DNA from: Patescibacteria group bacterium
GTDB lineage: Bacteria; Patescibacteriota; Saccharimonadia; Saccharimonadales; UBA4665
Length of the DNA: 64,000 nt
Assembly (NCBI GenBank): GCA_030271625.1
Contig: JARXKN010000001.1
Coordinates: forward strand, 124,001-188,000
Reading direction: 5' to 3'
The position numbers and the translations under genes were made by a program. The notes under the pieces are model-generated. The model was given only the letters and a program-made list of their open reading frames with translations, searched no databases and had not been told where the DNA came from. Positions 36,590 through 45,502 of this stretch are shown piece after piece (position 1 is the first letter of the stretch; the number at the start of each line of letters is the position of its first letter).

Positions 36590-37807
36590 ATGGAGTTATT
36601 ATCAAGAATATGGGGACGGCTGAAAGGTAATCCTGCAGCTTTATATAGCCTCATTCTAGTAAGTGTATGGCGCTCGTTGCTTGAAATTTTTAACCAAGTA
36701 CAGGCAATTTACGGTGTTCATACTTCGCAATACTCATCACAGTTGTTTCATCTGACTCGCTGGGCCCACTGGGACTCTGGATGGTATTTAGATATAGTTA
36801 CATCAGGCTATCGCCATATACATATAGCTTCAGGCCAAGAAAATTTTGCATTTTTTCCAATGTTTCCAACAAGTGTTAAATATATTGGGGCGCTTACTCA
36901 TATTAACTTTATTGTCGTCGGACTTCTCTTAAACTTTCTCTTGACGATAGTAGCCGCGTATTTTTTATATAAAATTGCTGAAATCATCGCAGTACGTCAG
37001 GGTAATCTATCGGCCCAATCCATACATCGGGTTGCTATTCTCAGCGTGGTCGGGTTATTGCTGTTTCCAGCTAGTTACTTTATGGAAGCATTTTATGCCG
37101 AATCATTCTTGCTAGCAGGCACTTTAGGCGCGATCTACTACTCGCTTAGCAATAAGCTATGGCAAGCGGCTCTATTTATAGCAATTGCTACTGCAACGAA
37201 GAGCTTAGGACTGGTAGCACTCCTGACCGCAGGAGTTATTGTCTTAGAGCAAGCGATGAAGGGTTGGCCTGGCTACGTAAGTTTATTAAAGAAGTGGCTG
37301 ATCCTGTCTACTGGGCTGAGTGGCTTACTGTCTTATGCATTATATTTGTGGATTAAGTTCGGTGATCCATTGTTGTTTTACAAAATTCAAGCATCATGGG
37401 GCAGGAGTAACGAAGGTTTCTTTGTAACAAATATTTTAGATCGATATTATGCACATATTTTACAGCCCAGTTATTTTACTAACACTTTTAATTACACCCT
37501 AAACCTGTTTATCATGGCTATTCCAATATTAATTCTGGCTGAAGTGTTTTATATAGCTCTTCGATACAAGACTTACTGGCCTGCGGTACTAGGAGTGTTT
37601 GCATTAGCAATACCACTGAGCACGGGTATTATGGAATCATTGAACCGGTATATCATTTTAACAATTCCACTGTTTTCATTTTTAATTACAGATACGATAG
37701 ATAGAAAGAAAATGCGTTGGGTTTTACTGACCAGCCTAATCGCTAGCGCATTGCTAATGACTTATTTCCTAAATGGGTATCTTGATGGAGTTTACTTTGC
37801 TGGTTAA
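36590..37807 (+). CDS. PIG-V-like polytopic mannosyltransferase, copy 1
   Basis: 405 residues with about nine hydrophobic helices and a short loop with RWAHWDSGWYLDIV, the signature acidic motif of the GPI mannosyltransferase 2 (PIG-V) group of GT-C enzymes. Such enzymes use polyprenyl-phosphate-mannose on the outer membrane face. The dolichol-phosphate-mannose-synthase-like GT2 at 43045 could supply that donor. The loop near the C-terminus (SLNRYIILTIPLFSF) is also conserved. It is paralogous to the next gene. Confidence 0.82.
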   Translation: MELLSRIWGRLKGNPAALYSLILVSVWRSLLEIFNQVQAIYGVHTSQYSSQLFHLTRWAHWDSGWYLDIVTSGYRHIHIASGQENFAFFPMFPTSVKYIGALTHINFIVVGLLLNFLLTIVAAYFLYKIAEIIAVRQGNLSAQSIHRVAILSVVGLLLFPASYFMEAFYAESFLLAGTLGAIYYSLSNKLWQAALFIAIATATKSLGLVALLTAGVIVLEQAMKGWPGYVSLLKKWLILSTGLSGLLSYALYLWIKFGDPLLFYKIQASWGRSNEGFFVTNILDRYYAHILQPSYFTNTFNYTLNLFIMAIPILILAEVFYIALRYKTYWPAVLGVFALAIPLSTGIMESLNRYIILTIPLFSFLITDTIDRKKMRWVLLTSLIASALLMTYFLNGYLDGVYFAG

Positions 37808-39068
37808 TCGAGCTAAATATAATTTAAATTGGCTGAGAGACTCATTAACAAAGACGATGGAGCGGAAAGTTATAATGCTAGCGATATTGTTCGTTTCGCT
37901 ATGGAGAGGTACTCTTGAACTATGCAATTACTTTGCTTTTCATTGGTACAATATTAAGCCCTATTATCCTGAATACCTATCTGGTGTGCATAAAAACATT
38001 GTCAATGCAGCTCATGGGGCAGGTCATTGGGTGAACTGGGACGGGTATCACTACCTAGGTATTGTTGTGCAGGGTTACGGTACTTTAGGATTGAGCGGCG
38101 CACACTCAGAGGTTGCTTTTTTCCCAGGTTTCCCCGCGAGTGTTAGATTATTCCAAGCAATTCTTCCCTTAAATGCTGTGCTTATTGGGTTAGTCATAAA
38201 CTTTATACTGACTATCCTAATAGCAATAGGTATTTTTAAATTAGCAACACTGATGACCTATCATTATGCTCCTTCAATGAATGCCGCCAAAGTAGGGTAT
38301 CTGAGTGTGTTACTGTACTTTTGCTATCCTTCAACATTATTCTTAGCAGCTTTCTATGCCGATGCACTTTTAGTTTTTGCGGTGACTTGGGCATTATATT
38401 TTGCGCTCAAAGAGCGCTACTTTTTAACTGCTGTACTCGTTGCAGTGGCGGCAGCCACAAAGAGCACGTCCCTTGTACTATTACCCGGTATTATAGCTTT
38501 AATATGTACACAAATGGATATAAAAAAAGATTGGCGTAAAGCTGGTGTGAGACTATTGCTGGTGGCTGGTGGATTTATAACTGGGCTAGGTGGCTATATG
38601 GTCTATTTAACGTATCGTTTCAATGACCCGCTCCTCTTTTATAAGGTGCAATCATTATGGAGTCGACACAGTGGCGGATTATTCATAAAACGACTGTGGG
38701 AGGTGTATTACCAGCATTTATTGAATCCATCTTACTATGGGCACCTATATCAATACTTGATCATGTTGCTTGTGCTTGCCTTGCCTCTACTAGTCCTTAG
38801 CATAGGCACATGGTGCTATCTTCGCTGGCGTATAGCATGGGTGCCAGTGCTAGGCGTATGCCTACTGTTGGGTAGTTTGGAATCGGGTATCATGGAGTCT
38901 CTTAACCGCTATGTGCTTATCCTGACGCCGTACACGATCGTAATAGCTTGGGCAATAATAAAGTACAAAGTGCCCAGGTTAGGCGTAGCGATCTTATTGT
39001 TATCAGGATTAGCTCTACAATATTATTTCGCTCTAGGTTTTTTACAAGGGCCTTATTTTGCAGGTTAA
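37785..39068 (+). CDS. PIG-V-like polytopic mannosyltransferase, copy 2
   Basis: About 427 residues. It aligns along its length with the preceding gene: VNWDGYHYLGIVVQGYG for the acidic loop, AATKSTSLVLLPG, FYKVQSLWSRHSGG, SLNRYVLILTPY and the closing GPYFAG. The start is uncertain. ATGs at 37773 and 37785 lie inside the end of copy 1, and comparison with copy 1 favours the inner one or a nearby TTG. Tandem duplication with strong divergence suggests two different linkages on the same glycan. Confidence 0.8.
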   Translation: MEFTLLVNRAKYNLNWLRDSLTKTMERKVIMLAILFVSLWRGTLELCNYFAFHWYNIKPYYPEYLSGVHKNIVNAAHGAGHWVNWDGYHYLGIVVQGYGTLGLSGAHSEVAFFPGFPASVRLFQAILPLNAVLIGLVINFILTILIAIGIFKLATLMTYHYAPSMNAAKVGYLSVLLYFCYPSTLFLAAFYADALLVFAVTWALYFALKERYFLTAVLVAVAAATKSTSLVLLPGIIALICTQMDIKKDWRKAGVRLLLVAGGFITGLGGYMVYLTYRFNDPLLFYKVQSLWSRHSGGLFIKRLWEVYYQHLLNPSYYGHLYQYLIMLLVLALPLLVLSIGTWCYLRWRIAWVPVLGVCLLLGSLESGIMESLNRYVLILTPYTIVIAWAIIKYKVPRLGVAILLLSGLALQYYFALGFLQGPYFAG

Positions 39069-39139
39069 TGCATGCTAGTCCTTAACAAAAGGTTTAAGAA
39101 TAGATAATATGGTACGAACAGTAGAAAATTGAGGGATGT

Positions 39140-39871
39140 ATGAATAAAATAGAATATCAACGCATGGCTTCAAGGGAAAAAAACTACTGGTGGCACTTAG
39201 GTAGACTGCGAATAGTAGAAACCTACATCAAAAAAATCAGTAATGACCGAAAAGATATCAAGATATTGAATGTTGGCTGTGGCACTGGCGGTACGATAAG
39301 TTTGTTAGAAAAATATGGCAGAGTTGAAAATGTAGATATATCAGACGATGCAATAGCATTTATGCGTCAAAATGGATTCAAAAATGTTTCAAAGGTTACA
39401 GGCATAGAGTTACCTTATAATGACAACGAATTCGATATTATAGTCGCATTAGATGTGCTCGAGCACATTGAAGACGACAGCAAAGCGTTAAATGAATGGC
39501 GCCGGGTACTGAAGCCTAGAGGCAATATCCTGATAACAGTACCCGCCTATCAGTGGCTCTGGACATCTCACGATACCTCTCTACAGCATTTTAGGCGCTA
39601 CACAGTAACCAGCTTAAGATCTCGAGCAGCAGAAGTGCGTTTAACGGCAGTCCGCCAGTCATACGCATTTGTGTTTTCGCTGCCTCTCGTTGTTAGCTTC
39701 AGGTTCTTAAACAAGCTGCTCGGACGAAAAGTAACTGAAGACACTTCCTATGTAGATGTACCTAACGGCGTTAATAATTTATTTACGCGCTTTCTGTACC
39801 TAGAGGCTATACTACACAGATTTTTGAAATTTCCGGCAGGAACTTCAGTAATTACTTTGCTGCGCAAGTAG
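39140..39871 (+). CDS. Class I SAM-dependent methyltransferase
   Basis: 243 residues. Motif I is ILNVGCGTGGT near residue 50. The acidic ribose-binding residue lies in VENVDISDDAI, and motif IV/post-I is DIIVALDVLEHIEDD near 108. The N-terminus YWWHLGRLRIVE is the form often seen in glycan-locus methyltransferases. GAGGG lies just before the ATG, with a 70-base gap from the previous gene. It may modify a sugar or a lipid carrier; the substrate is not evident. Confidence 0.85.
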   Translation: MNKIEYQRMASREKNYWWHLGRLRIVETYIKKISNDRKDIKILNVGCGTGGTISLLEKYGRVENVDISDDAIAFMRQNGFKNVSKVTGIELPYNDNEFDIIVALDVLEHIEDDSKALNEWRRVLKPRGNILITVPAYQWLWTSHDTSLQHFRRYTVTSLRSRAAEVRLTAVRQSYAFVFSLPLVVSFRFLNKLLGRKVTEDTSYVDVPNGVNNLFTRFLYLEAILHRFLKFPAGTSVITLLRK

Positions 39872-40146
39872 TATGCTTGTCGGAGCGCATACTCGTATCT
39901 ATTAGGAGCTACAGGTTTTAATTTGGATGTAATGTCGTTGTCATAAAATAGTAACTTCATGTCATCTTTCAAATCAATGATACGAATTGGGTCACCAAGT
40001 TCCGAACGTACTTGAGTCGATTTGCAAGCAACCCATAAGCTACTTTTAGGGCTATAACGGTAGAATGATTTGTCTAAAAGTTATCCCAAAATACCAGTAT
40101 CTAGCACCCAACCATAAGGGCCTAAACCTTGATCTGTGCAGGCCAC
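39748..40146 (-). pseudogene. Possible decayed coding remnant, antisense to and beyond the methyltransferase end
   Basis: The 287 bases between the methyltransferase stop (39871) and the next gene (40159) hold no intact gene. On the minus strand one frame stays open from 40080 to 39748 with protein-like text (YRYSPKSSLWVACKSTQ, then GDPIRIIDLKDDMKLLFYD). Beyond one in-frame TAA (40083-40081) it continues upstream as GLGPYGWVLDTG. No start or ribosome-binding site is convincing. It lies directly downstream of the surface protein on the same strand. It may be a broken gene or lost C-terminal domain, or chance. Confidence 0.3.
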
Positions 40147-40158
40147 CTAGACCAATAG

Positions 40159-42303
40159 CTAATTAACTTTAAATGTCCAATACAATCCGGGATCAGTTTC
40201 AGCCCAGCTAACACCATCTAAAACTAAGTCCAGGTATTCATTGTAGGATCCGGCTTGAGCGGGGGAGGTAATAGTGAAGCCGAAGGTTCCAGTTTGGCCT
40301 GGGGCTACACTTGCTTCATTAGCAGTTGCTGGCCGGTTACAATCCGTATTTAGCCATGAAAGTGTGTCGCAGAAAACACTCTTGCGGTCGCGCGAATGGG
40401 AAGTGCCAAGATTAACCTGATTAAGCGAAACGCCCTTTTGCCAAGTATTATTGCCAGTATTCTTTGCTTTTAAAACTAGGTAGTATTTCTGACCGTGCTG
40501 CAGATTGTTAGTGTCGACCGGTGTAGTCATAGTGCTGTCGGTGTAGGCTGATTGTTGCACTGGCTGCCAGTTGAGGTGAATAGGGTTTGTCCGCATAGTC
40601 CAGTATAGTCCGGGATCATTACTCATCCAGCTAACCCCGTCCATTACCAGATTAAAGTGCTCATCATACGATAGAATGCGTGACGGTGTTTTTATCCAGA
40701 AAGCAAATGTCCCGGTTGCGCCGGAGGCGACAGAATCTTCGGTTGTAGTTGCAACACGATTACAGTCACTACCTAACCAGGTAGAGTCACAAAAGCCACT
40801 CGCACGATCCCGTGGACCGGAAGTTCCAAGGTTAACTTGGCGTCCAGCCACCCCTTTTTGCCAAGTAGCGGGTCCATTGTTCTTTGCTTTCAGTATTAAA
40901 TAATATCGCTGATTAGGGAGCATATTTGCAGTGTCAACCGGTGTAGTCATAGTGCTGTCGGTGTAGGCTGATTGTTGCACTGGCTGCCACGATGGGGCGG
41001 TAACTTTGAAAGTCCAGTAAAGACCTCTATCGATAAGCCAGCTAGTGCCATCCATGACCGGGTTGAAATATTCGCTGTACATACCTATTTGTTTTGGAGC
41101 AGTAGCCCACAGACCGAACGTACCTGTGTCACCTGGTGCAATTGTATTCTCGGAAATTGATGTTGCCCTATTACAGTCAGTACCCAGCCAAGTACTGTCA
41201 CAAAACAAACTTTTGCGATCACGAGGATTTGACGTCCCCAGATTAACCTGCCGTCCAGCCACTCCTTTTTGCCAAGTAACGCTGCCCATATTCTTTGCCT
41301 TTATCTGTAAGTAGAAGCGTTGTCCTGGAAGTAAACTCAAGGTATCGACCGGTGTAGTCATAGTACTATCAGTGTAGGCTGATTGCTGTACTGGCTGCCA
41401 GTCATAGCCACTTGTTAATGTAGAGCCGAACCAAGTATTGAAATACCACCAGAAATTACGGTTTCCATAAGCACCACAATTATCACCACTTCCGCCAGCA
41501 GAAGTACCAGTAGTTTTACTTAATGAAGATGCATTTGGTTGATAAGGGGTGTAGATATACAGCGCTGCTGTGGCTGGGTTTTGAATATTAACATTTGTGC
41601 CGCCGCAGCTGGAATCGGGATTGTAGCGAATAAAATTATCACCTGTCCAATAGTTGAAAGCATTCGGGTGAGTTAAGTAGTATTTAAACTGATAGGCAGC
41701 ACTGTCAACTTGATTATAGAATCCATAATATTTGGTGTCACAGGCACTAGTATCTGGACAGCCGAACCCCATCGCGGAGCGGTATTGTATAGGCCATGGC
41801 CAATCGTCTGTTATCAAGCCTTGTTCTTTTTGCAATGTCGTCAGCAAGACTTGAGGATTAATACTGTATGTCTTTGCTGAGTTATAAATTATTTCTGCCG
41901 CAGTTTTAGCATTATCAATAGACGCGCTTGGATTACCGACATTATTTTGGTGAGTAGTAATGTTCTCTCGATAATTCTTAAGACAGGTGTAGGGGGCTGG
42001 GCTTCCACTTATACTGCCCCACTCGGCTCGAGTATAGTATCTGCCGGCCGTGCTGTTGTAGTGACTAGAATTTTGTGTCCCGCTAGTGTCACAATTAGGA
42101 ACTTTAGTGTCTAAAAAGTATTGAATATCTTGCACCGACATGGAGCTACTATTAGTAAAAATAACATCGTCTATAATATGGCCTGCATTAAAATTTGCCC
42201 CGGTTAAAGCACCTACGGGTTCAATACTTATTGCCATAGGAAATACTAAAAGCAGGAGTGCTATAAGTGTTAAATGTCGATGTTTAATTTTATTGAATAT
42301 CAT
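40159..42303 (-). CDS. Secreted surface protein: lysozyme-like domain plus three NBR1-Ig-like repeats
   Basis: 714 residues with a signal peptide (to about residue 33). The N-terminal domain (about 40-290) contains MSVQDIQYFLDTKVP, the possible catalytic glutamate in LLTTLQKEQGLIT, and ends FWWYFNTWFGS. Such domains look like muramidase/transglycosylase folds. Three repeats begin at about 300, 438 and 578. Each has WQPVQQSAYTDSTMTTPVDT, then KAKN.G..TWQKGV, then a Cys-containing loop and a Trp-rich end (DPGLYWTFKV), resembling bacterial NBR1-type Ig-like domains. Two cysteines per repeat may pair. It could bind or trim a host or own cell wall. GGAG precedes the ATG. Confidence 0.75.
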   Translation of the reverse strand: MIFNKIKHRHLTLIALLLLVFPMAISIEPVGALTGANFNAGHIIDDVIFTNSSSMSVQDIQYFLDTKVPNCDTSGTQNSSHYNSTAGRYYTRAEWGSISGSPAPYTCLKNYRENITTHQNNVGNPSASIDNAKTAAEIIYNSAKTYSINPQVLLTTLQKEQGLITDDWPWPIQYRSAMGFGCPDTSACDTKYYGFYNQVDSAAYQFKYYLTHPNAFNYWTGDNFIRYNPDSSCGGTNVNIQNPATAALYIYTPYQPNASSLSKTTGTSAGGSGDNCGAYGNRNFWWYFNTWFGSTLTSGYDWQPVQQSAYTDSTMTTPVDTLSLLPGQRFYLQIKAKNMGSVTWQKGVAGRQVNLGTSNPRDRKSLFCDSTWLGTDCNRATSISENTIAPGDTGTFGLWATAPKQIGMYSEYFNPVMDGTSWLIDRGLYWTFKVTAPSWQPVQQSAYTDSTMTTPVDTANMLPNQRYYLILKAKNNGPATWQKGVAGRQVNLGTSGPRDRASGFCDSTWLGSDCNRVATTTEDSVASGATGTFAFWIKTPSRILSYDEHFNLVMDGVSWMSNDPGLYWTMRTNPIHLNWQPVQQSAYTDSTMTTPVDTNNLQHGQKYYLVLKAKNTGNNTWQKGVSLNQVNLGTSHSRDRKSVFCDTLSWLNTDCNRPATANEASVAPGQTGTFGFTITSPAQAGSYNEYLDLVLDGVSWAETDPGLYWTFKVN
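40517..40569 (-). repeat. 53-base near-perfect repeat, copy 3 (in the third Ig-like unit)
   Basis: Identical over this stretch to 40937-40989, exactly 420 bases away (140 codons), encoding the start of the Ig-like repeat. Much higher identity than the rest of the repeats, suggesting recent duplication or gene conversion. Confidence 0.8.
40937..40989 (-). repeat. 53-base near-perfect repeat, copy 2 (in the second Ig-like unit)
   Basis: Matches 40517-40569. A more diverged third copy starts at about 41348 in the first unit, 411 bases further. Confidence 0.8.
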
Positions 42304-42322
42304 GTCAATTTCTCCGTTGTAC

Positions 42323-42886
42323 TTAACCCCGATTAATAGTTACAAGTTTGCCCCAGGTATTACTGGCTACAGAACCGCCGCTCGTAACCGTTAATTTAAT
42401 ACTCCACTCACCAGAATTAGGAAAATCATCAAAACTTAATTGAAGTGTCCCGCAGTCATATGCATTAGAAGTATATCGGATAGAAGATTTCTTGATTACA
42501 TCCGGTTGGCCTACCTGTGATGCGGTAATGGCACAGTCGCCTGTAGTTGAACCAGTTACCAAGGTTCCCACATAGACTTCATGGGATGACGAGTCGACGG
42601 AGGCTCTCGTGATAGTGGCAACTAGCTCTTGTTTAGTGGGCGTTGGAGTAACAACTGCTTCTGGTGTCTTGCGTTGGTCAGCAGCATTATTATCAGCTTT
42701 TGTCGCTGGTGAGTAGTCTATAGTATTTTGGGGATGAGATACTGGTGTACTGCCAGTTTTTACTGTTTGTTTTGCAGGAGGCTGGTGCATTAGTGAATAA
42801 ATGTAAAAGCTACCAACAGCAAGAACTAGTATAGCCAATAGGGTAATTAATAAATTCCGTTGCCGGGTAGAGGGTATTTTTTTCAT
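42323..42886 (-). CDS. Membrane-anchored exported protein, function unknown
   Basis: 187 residues from the ATG at 42886. A longer reading from 42922 starts in a TATTAT-type -10 sequence and is rejected. It has a basic N-terminus, one helix (about 12-31), a Pro/Thr/Gln-rich linker, then a small beta domain (about 90-187) with two cysteine pairs (DCAITAS, AYDCGTLQ) that may be Ig-like. It is 19 bases upstream of the lysozyme-like surface protein on the same strand and is probably co-transcribed. Confidence 0.7.
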   Translation of the reverse strand: MKKIPSTRQRNLLITLLAILVLAVGSFYIYSLMHQPPAKQTVKTGSTPVSHPQNTIDYSPATKADNNAADQRKTPEAVVTPTPTKQELVATITRASVDSSSHEVYVGTLVTGSTTGDCAITASQVGQPDVIKKSSIRYTSNAYDCGTLQLSFDDFPNSGEWSIKLTVTSGGSVASNTWGKLVTINRG

Positions 42887-43044
42887 ATTCTTTATTTTAG
42901 ACTGTCTTAAATATAATAACATGAATTATCAACCCCAAGTTACGTAACTGAGGTACAATTTACATCCTCCTGAGATTAAAAAAAATAAGTATAGCAATGC
43001 TATATGAAAGATTTGATACTGTTTTTGTTATATAATCACAGTTA

Positions 43045-43998
43045 ATGAAAACTGTACTTAAAACAATCACAATACTTATACCGGCATATAACGAAGAGCA
43101 AGTTTTACCTAAACTATATGAACGACTAAAGCTTTTAGCAGAGAATAATGTAAATTATGGCTTCGAGTTCTTATTTATTAATGATGGGAGCCGTGATCAA
43201 ACTCTTGAAATCATCAAAGACTACAGCAATATAGACAGCAGGGTAGCCTTCGTTAATCTGTCTCGTAATTTCGGCAAAGAAACGGCAATGATTGCCGGCT
43301 TAGATCACTTTTCAACTGATGCGGCTGTCATTATTGATGCCGATCTTCAGGATCCGCCCGAATTAATACCGGAAATGATCCGATATTGGGAAGAAGGTTA
43401 CGATGATATCTACGCACGCCGCACTAGCCGTGCAGGCGAAACGTGGTTAAAGAAAATTACATCCAGTATGTTTTACAGGATTTTACAGAAATCAACCAGA
43501 GTACCAATTCAGCAGGATACAGGGGATTTTCGATTATTGGACAAAAGATGCGTTGCTGCTTTGGTAGAGCTAAGAGAGAGTCAACGCTATACAAAAGGAA
43601 TGTTTAGCTGGATCGGTTTTAAGAAGAAAGAAATTTTATATTCTAGAGATCCTAGAGCTGCCGGCACCAGTAAATGGAATTATTTAAAGCTTCTAGACTT
43701 AGCTATAGAGGGCATAACTTCATTTACTACTGCTCCGTTGAGATGGTCTTCAGTTTTAGGTATATTAATATCGTTTATGGCATTTGTTTATATTGTGGTA
43801 ATTATAGTTAAAACATTATTATTCGGCATATCAGTTAATGGCTATCCTTCTATAATGGCAGCTATACTATTTCTTGGTGGAGTACAGCTTTTGTTCTTGG
43901 GTATTATTGGAGAATACGTCGGTAGGATATTTAATGAAACTAAATCTCGACCACTTTATTTTGTCGAGGAATTTCATCGTAGTGACAATAAAAAATAA
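43045..43998 (+). CDS. GT2 glycosyltransferase, polyprenyl-phosphate mannose/glucose synthase type
   Basis: 317 residues. The GT-A domain (1-235) has ILIPAYNEE, FINDGSRDQT, the DxD-like VIIDADLQDPPELI and QDTGDFRLLD. Two C-terminal helices (about 240-300) anchor it, as in GtrB/ArnC/DPM1-like enzymes that load a sugar on polyprenyl phosphate. The next gene is a GtrA-like protein, its usual partner. The product could feed the two PIG-V-like transferases outside the membrane. That link is inferred. Confidence 0.9.
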   Translation: MKTVLKTITILIPAYNEEQVLPKLYERLKLLAENNVNYGFEFLFINDGSRDQTLEIIKDYSNIDSRVAFVNLSRNFGKETAMIAGLDHFSTDAAVIIDADLQDPPELIPEMIRYWEEGYDDIYARRTSRAGETWLKKITSSMFYRILQKSTRVPIQQDTGDFRLLDKRCVAALVELRESQRYTKGMFSWIGFKKKEILYSRDPRAAGTSKWNYLKLLDLAIEGITSFTTAPLRWSSVLGILISFMAFVYIVVIIVKTLLFGISVNGYPSIMAAILFLGGVQLLFLGIIGEYVGRIFNETKSRPLYFVEEFHRSDNKK

Positions 43999-44392
43999 AC
44001 TAGAAAAACTCCGTTTTATTGCGGTGGGATTATGTAATACGGGAATTGATTTTGCGATCTTTGCTTTCTTGACCTATCAGGGAATCAATCCAATTCTATC
44101 TAACTTTATATCCACGTCGGCTGCACTAAGTTTTAGTTTTTTTGCAAACAAACATTTTACTTTTAAGGCATCATCAGGCAAATCTAAGTCGCAGCTTTTG
44201 CGGTTTATAATAGTTACCACTGCCGGTCTCTGGATAATAACGCCAGTAATTATCATAGCTACTAAATATTTAGTTAGCTCGCAGGACAAGTCAACTCATG
44301 GAGTAATTCTGCTAGGAAAGCTATTAGCAACGTGCATCACCCTTATATGGAATTACTTCTTGTATAAATCTTTCGTATTTAAAAAACCGTAA
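43982..44392 (+). CDS. GtrA-like membrane protein (possible polyprenyl-sugar flippase)
   Basis: 136 residues with four helices: LRFIAVGLCNTGIDFAIF, PILSNFISTSAALSFSFFANK, the third near LRFIIVTTAGLWII, and LLATCITLIWNYFLYKSFVF. This is the standard GtrA layout and length. A longer frame from 43874 exists, but the GTG at 43982 gives a normal GtrA N-terminus, with GAGGA 11 bases upstream. It overlaps the GT2 gene by 17 bases, so the two are coupled. Confidence 0.82.
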   Translation: MTIKNKLEKLRFIAVGLCNTGIDFAIFAFLTYQGINPILSNFISTSAALSFSFFANKHFTFKASSGKSKSQLLRFIIVTTAGLWIITPVIIIATKYLVSSQDKSTHGVILLGKLLATCITLIWNYFLYKSFVFKKP

Positions 44393-44458
44393 ACCCTTTG
44401 GTTAAATGTAAAGACAAATTATTGTACAATAGGCATAAATTGAGGTAAGAGGTTAAAG

Positions 44459-45493
44459 ATGATAGTAGTAATTATAGCCGGTGGCTCAGGAACCAGACTA
44501 TGGCCGCTCAGCACACCGGAGTATCCGAAGCACTTGCTTAAAATGGCTGGCGACAATTTGTCGCTGCTGCAAAATACTTATAATCGTAGTAAAGACTTAG
44601 CTAGCAAGGTCTATGTGATTACCGAAGCCGGGCACGCCCACCACGTTAAGGAGCAACTGCCAGAGCTAACTGACGATTGCTTTATTATCGAACCAGCCCG
44701 CAGGGGTACGGCTAGTTGTATTGTGGCCGGCTTGCAGCATATTGCGGGTACGCAGGACAACGATGAGCCAATTGCTTTTATGGCTGCCGATCACTACGTC
44801 CGTGATATTGCGGGTTTTGAACACTCTTTCCAGCTGGCTGGTGACGTTGCTAAGCAAGAAGGCAAGATAGTGCTAGTTGGTGTTGAGCCCGATCACGCCG
44901 CCACTGGCTTTGGTTATATTCAAAAAGGTAAAGTTGTTAACACCGAGCAGTTTGTTTTTGCAGTCACCGATTTTAAAGAAAAGCCAGATCATATCACCGC
45001 TCAAAAGTATTTGCGTAGTGGGCAATATCTCTGGAACTGTGGCTACTTTGTGGGTACAGCCAGCATATTCTTGAAGAGCATGGAGCAGTACGCGCCAGAA
45101 CTACTAGACAACTACAACCAGCTCAAAGCCACTACCACCCACGAGCAGTACGAATCCACTTACTTAGGCTTCGAAAACATTGCGATCGATTATGCGCTGA
45201 TAGAAAAAGTCCAAGACTTACTAGTTGTCCCGGCTGCCTTTGACTGGTTAGACCTTGGCTCCTTTGCCGACATCTCGAAGGCCGTCGGCTCGGATGAAGC
45301 TGGCAACCATGTTTCTGGCAATGTCGAAACCGAAGAAGTCCAAAACACCTTCATTCAGAACTTCGAAGACAAGCCAGTGGCCGTTATTGGTTTAGATAAC
45401 TGCGTCGTCATCAACACGCCTCATGGCATTTTAGTGACTAGAAAAGATTTATCACAAAAAGTTGGCGACGTTAGCAAGCGCTTAAATAAATAG
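44459..45493 (+). CDS. manC: Mannose-1-phosphate guanylyltransferase
   Basis: 344 residues. It makes GDP-mannose from mannose-1-phosphate and GTP. The nucleotide signature GGSGTRLWPLS is near residue 8, the sugar-site motif DWLDLGSF near 262, and FKEKPD near 165. It is the short form without the phosphomannose isomerase domain. AAGAGG precedes the ATG, and TACAAT at 44425-44430 is a probable -10. It is followed 10 bases on by the phosphomannomutase, so the two steps are encoded together. G+C content is back to the chromosomal level here. Confidence 0.93.
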   Translation: MIVVIIAGGSGTRLWPLSTPEYPKHLLKMAGDNLSLLQNTYNRSKDLASKVYVITEAGHAHHVKEQLPELTDDCFIIEPARRGTASCIVAGLQHIAGTQDNDEPIAFMAADHYVRDIAGFEHSFQLAGDVAKQEGKIVLVGVEPDHAATGFGYIQKGKVVNTEQFVFAVTDFKEKPDHITAQKYLRSGQYLWNCGYFVGTASIFLKSMEQYAPELLDNYNQLKATTTHEQYESTYLGFENIAIDYALIEKVQDLLVVPAAFDWLDLGSFADISKAVGSDEAGNHVSGNVETEEVQNTFIQNFEDKPVAVIGLDNCVVINTPHGILVTRKDLSQKVGDVSKRLNK

Positions 45494-45502
45494 GAGAACC
45501 AT

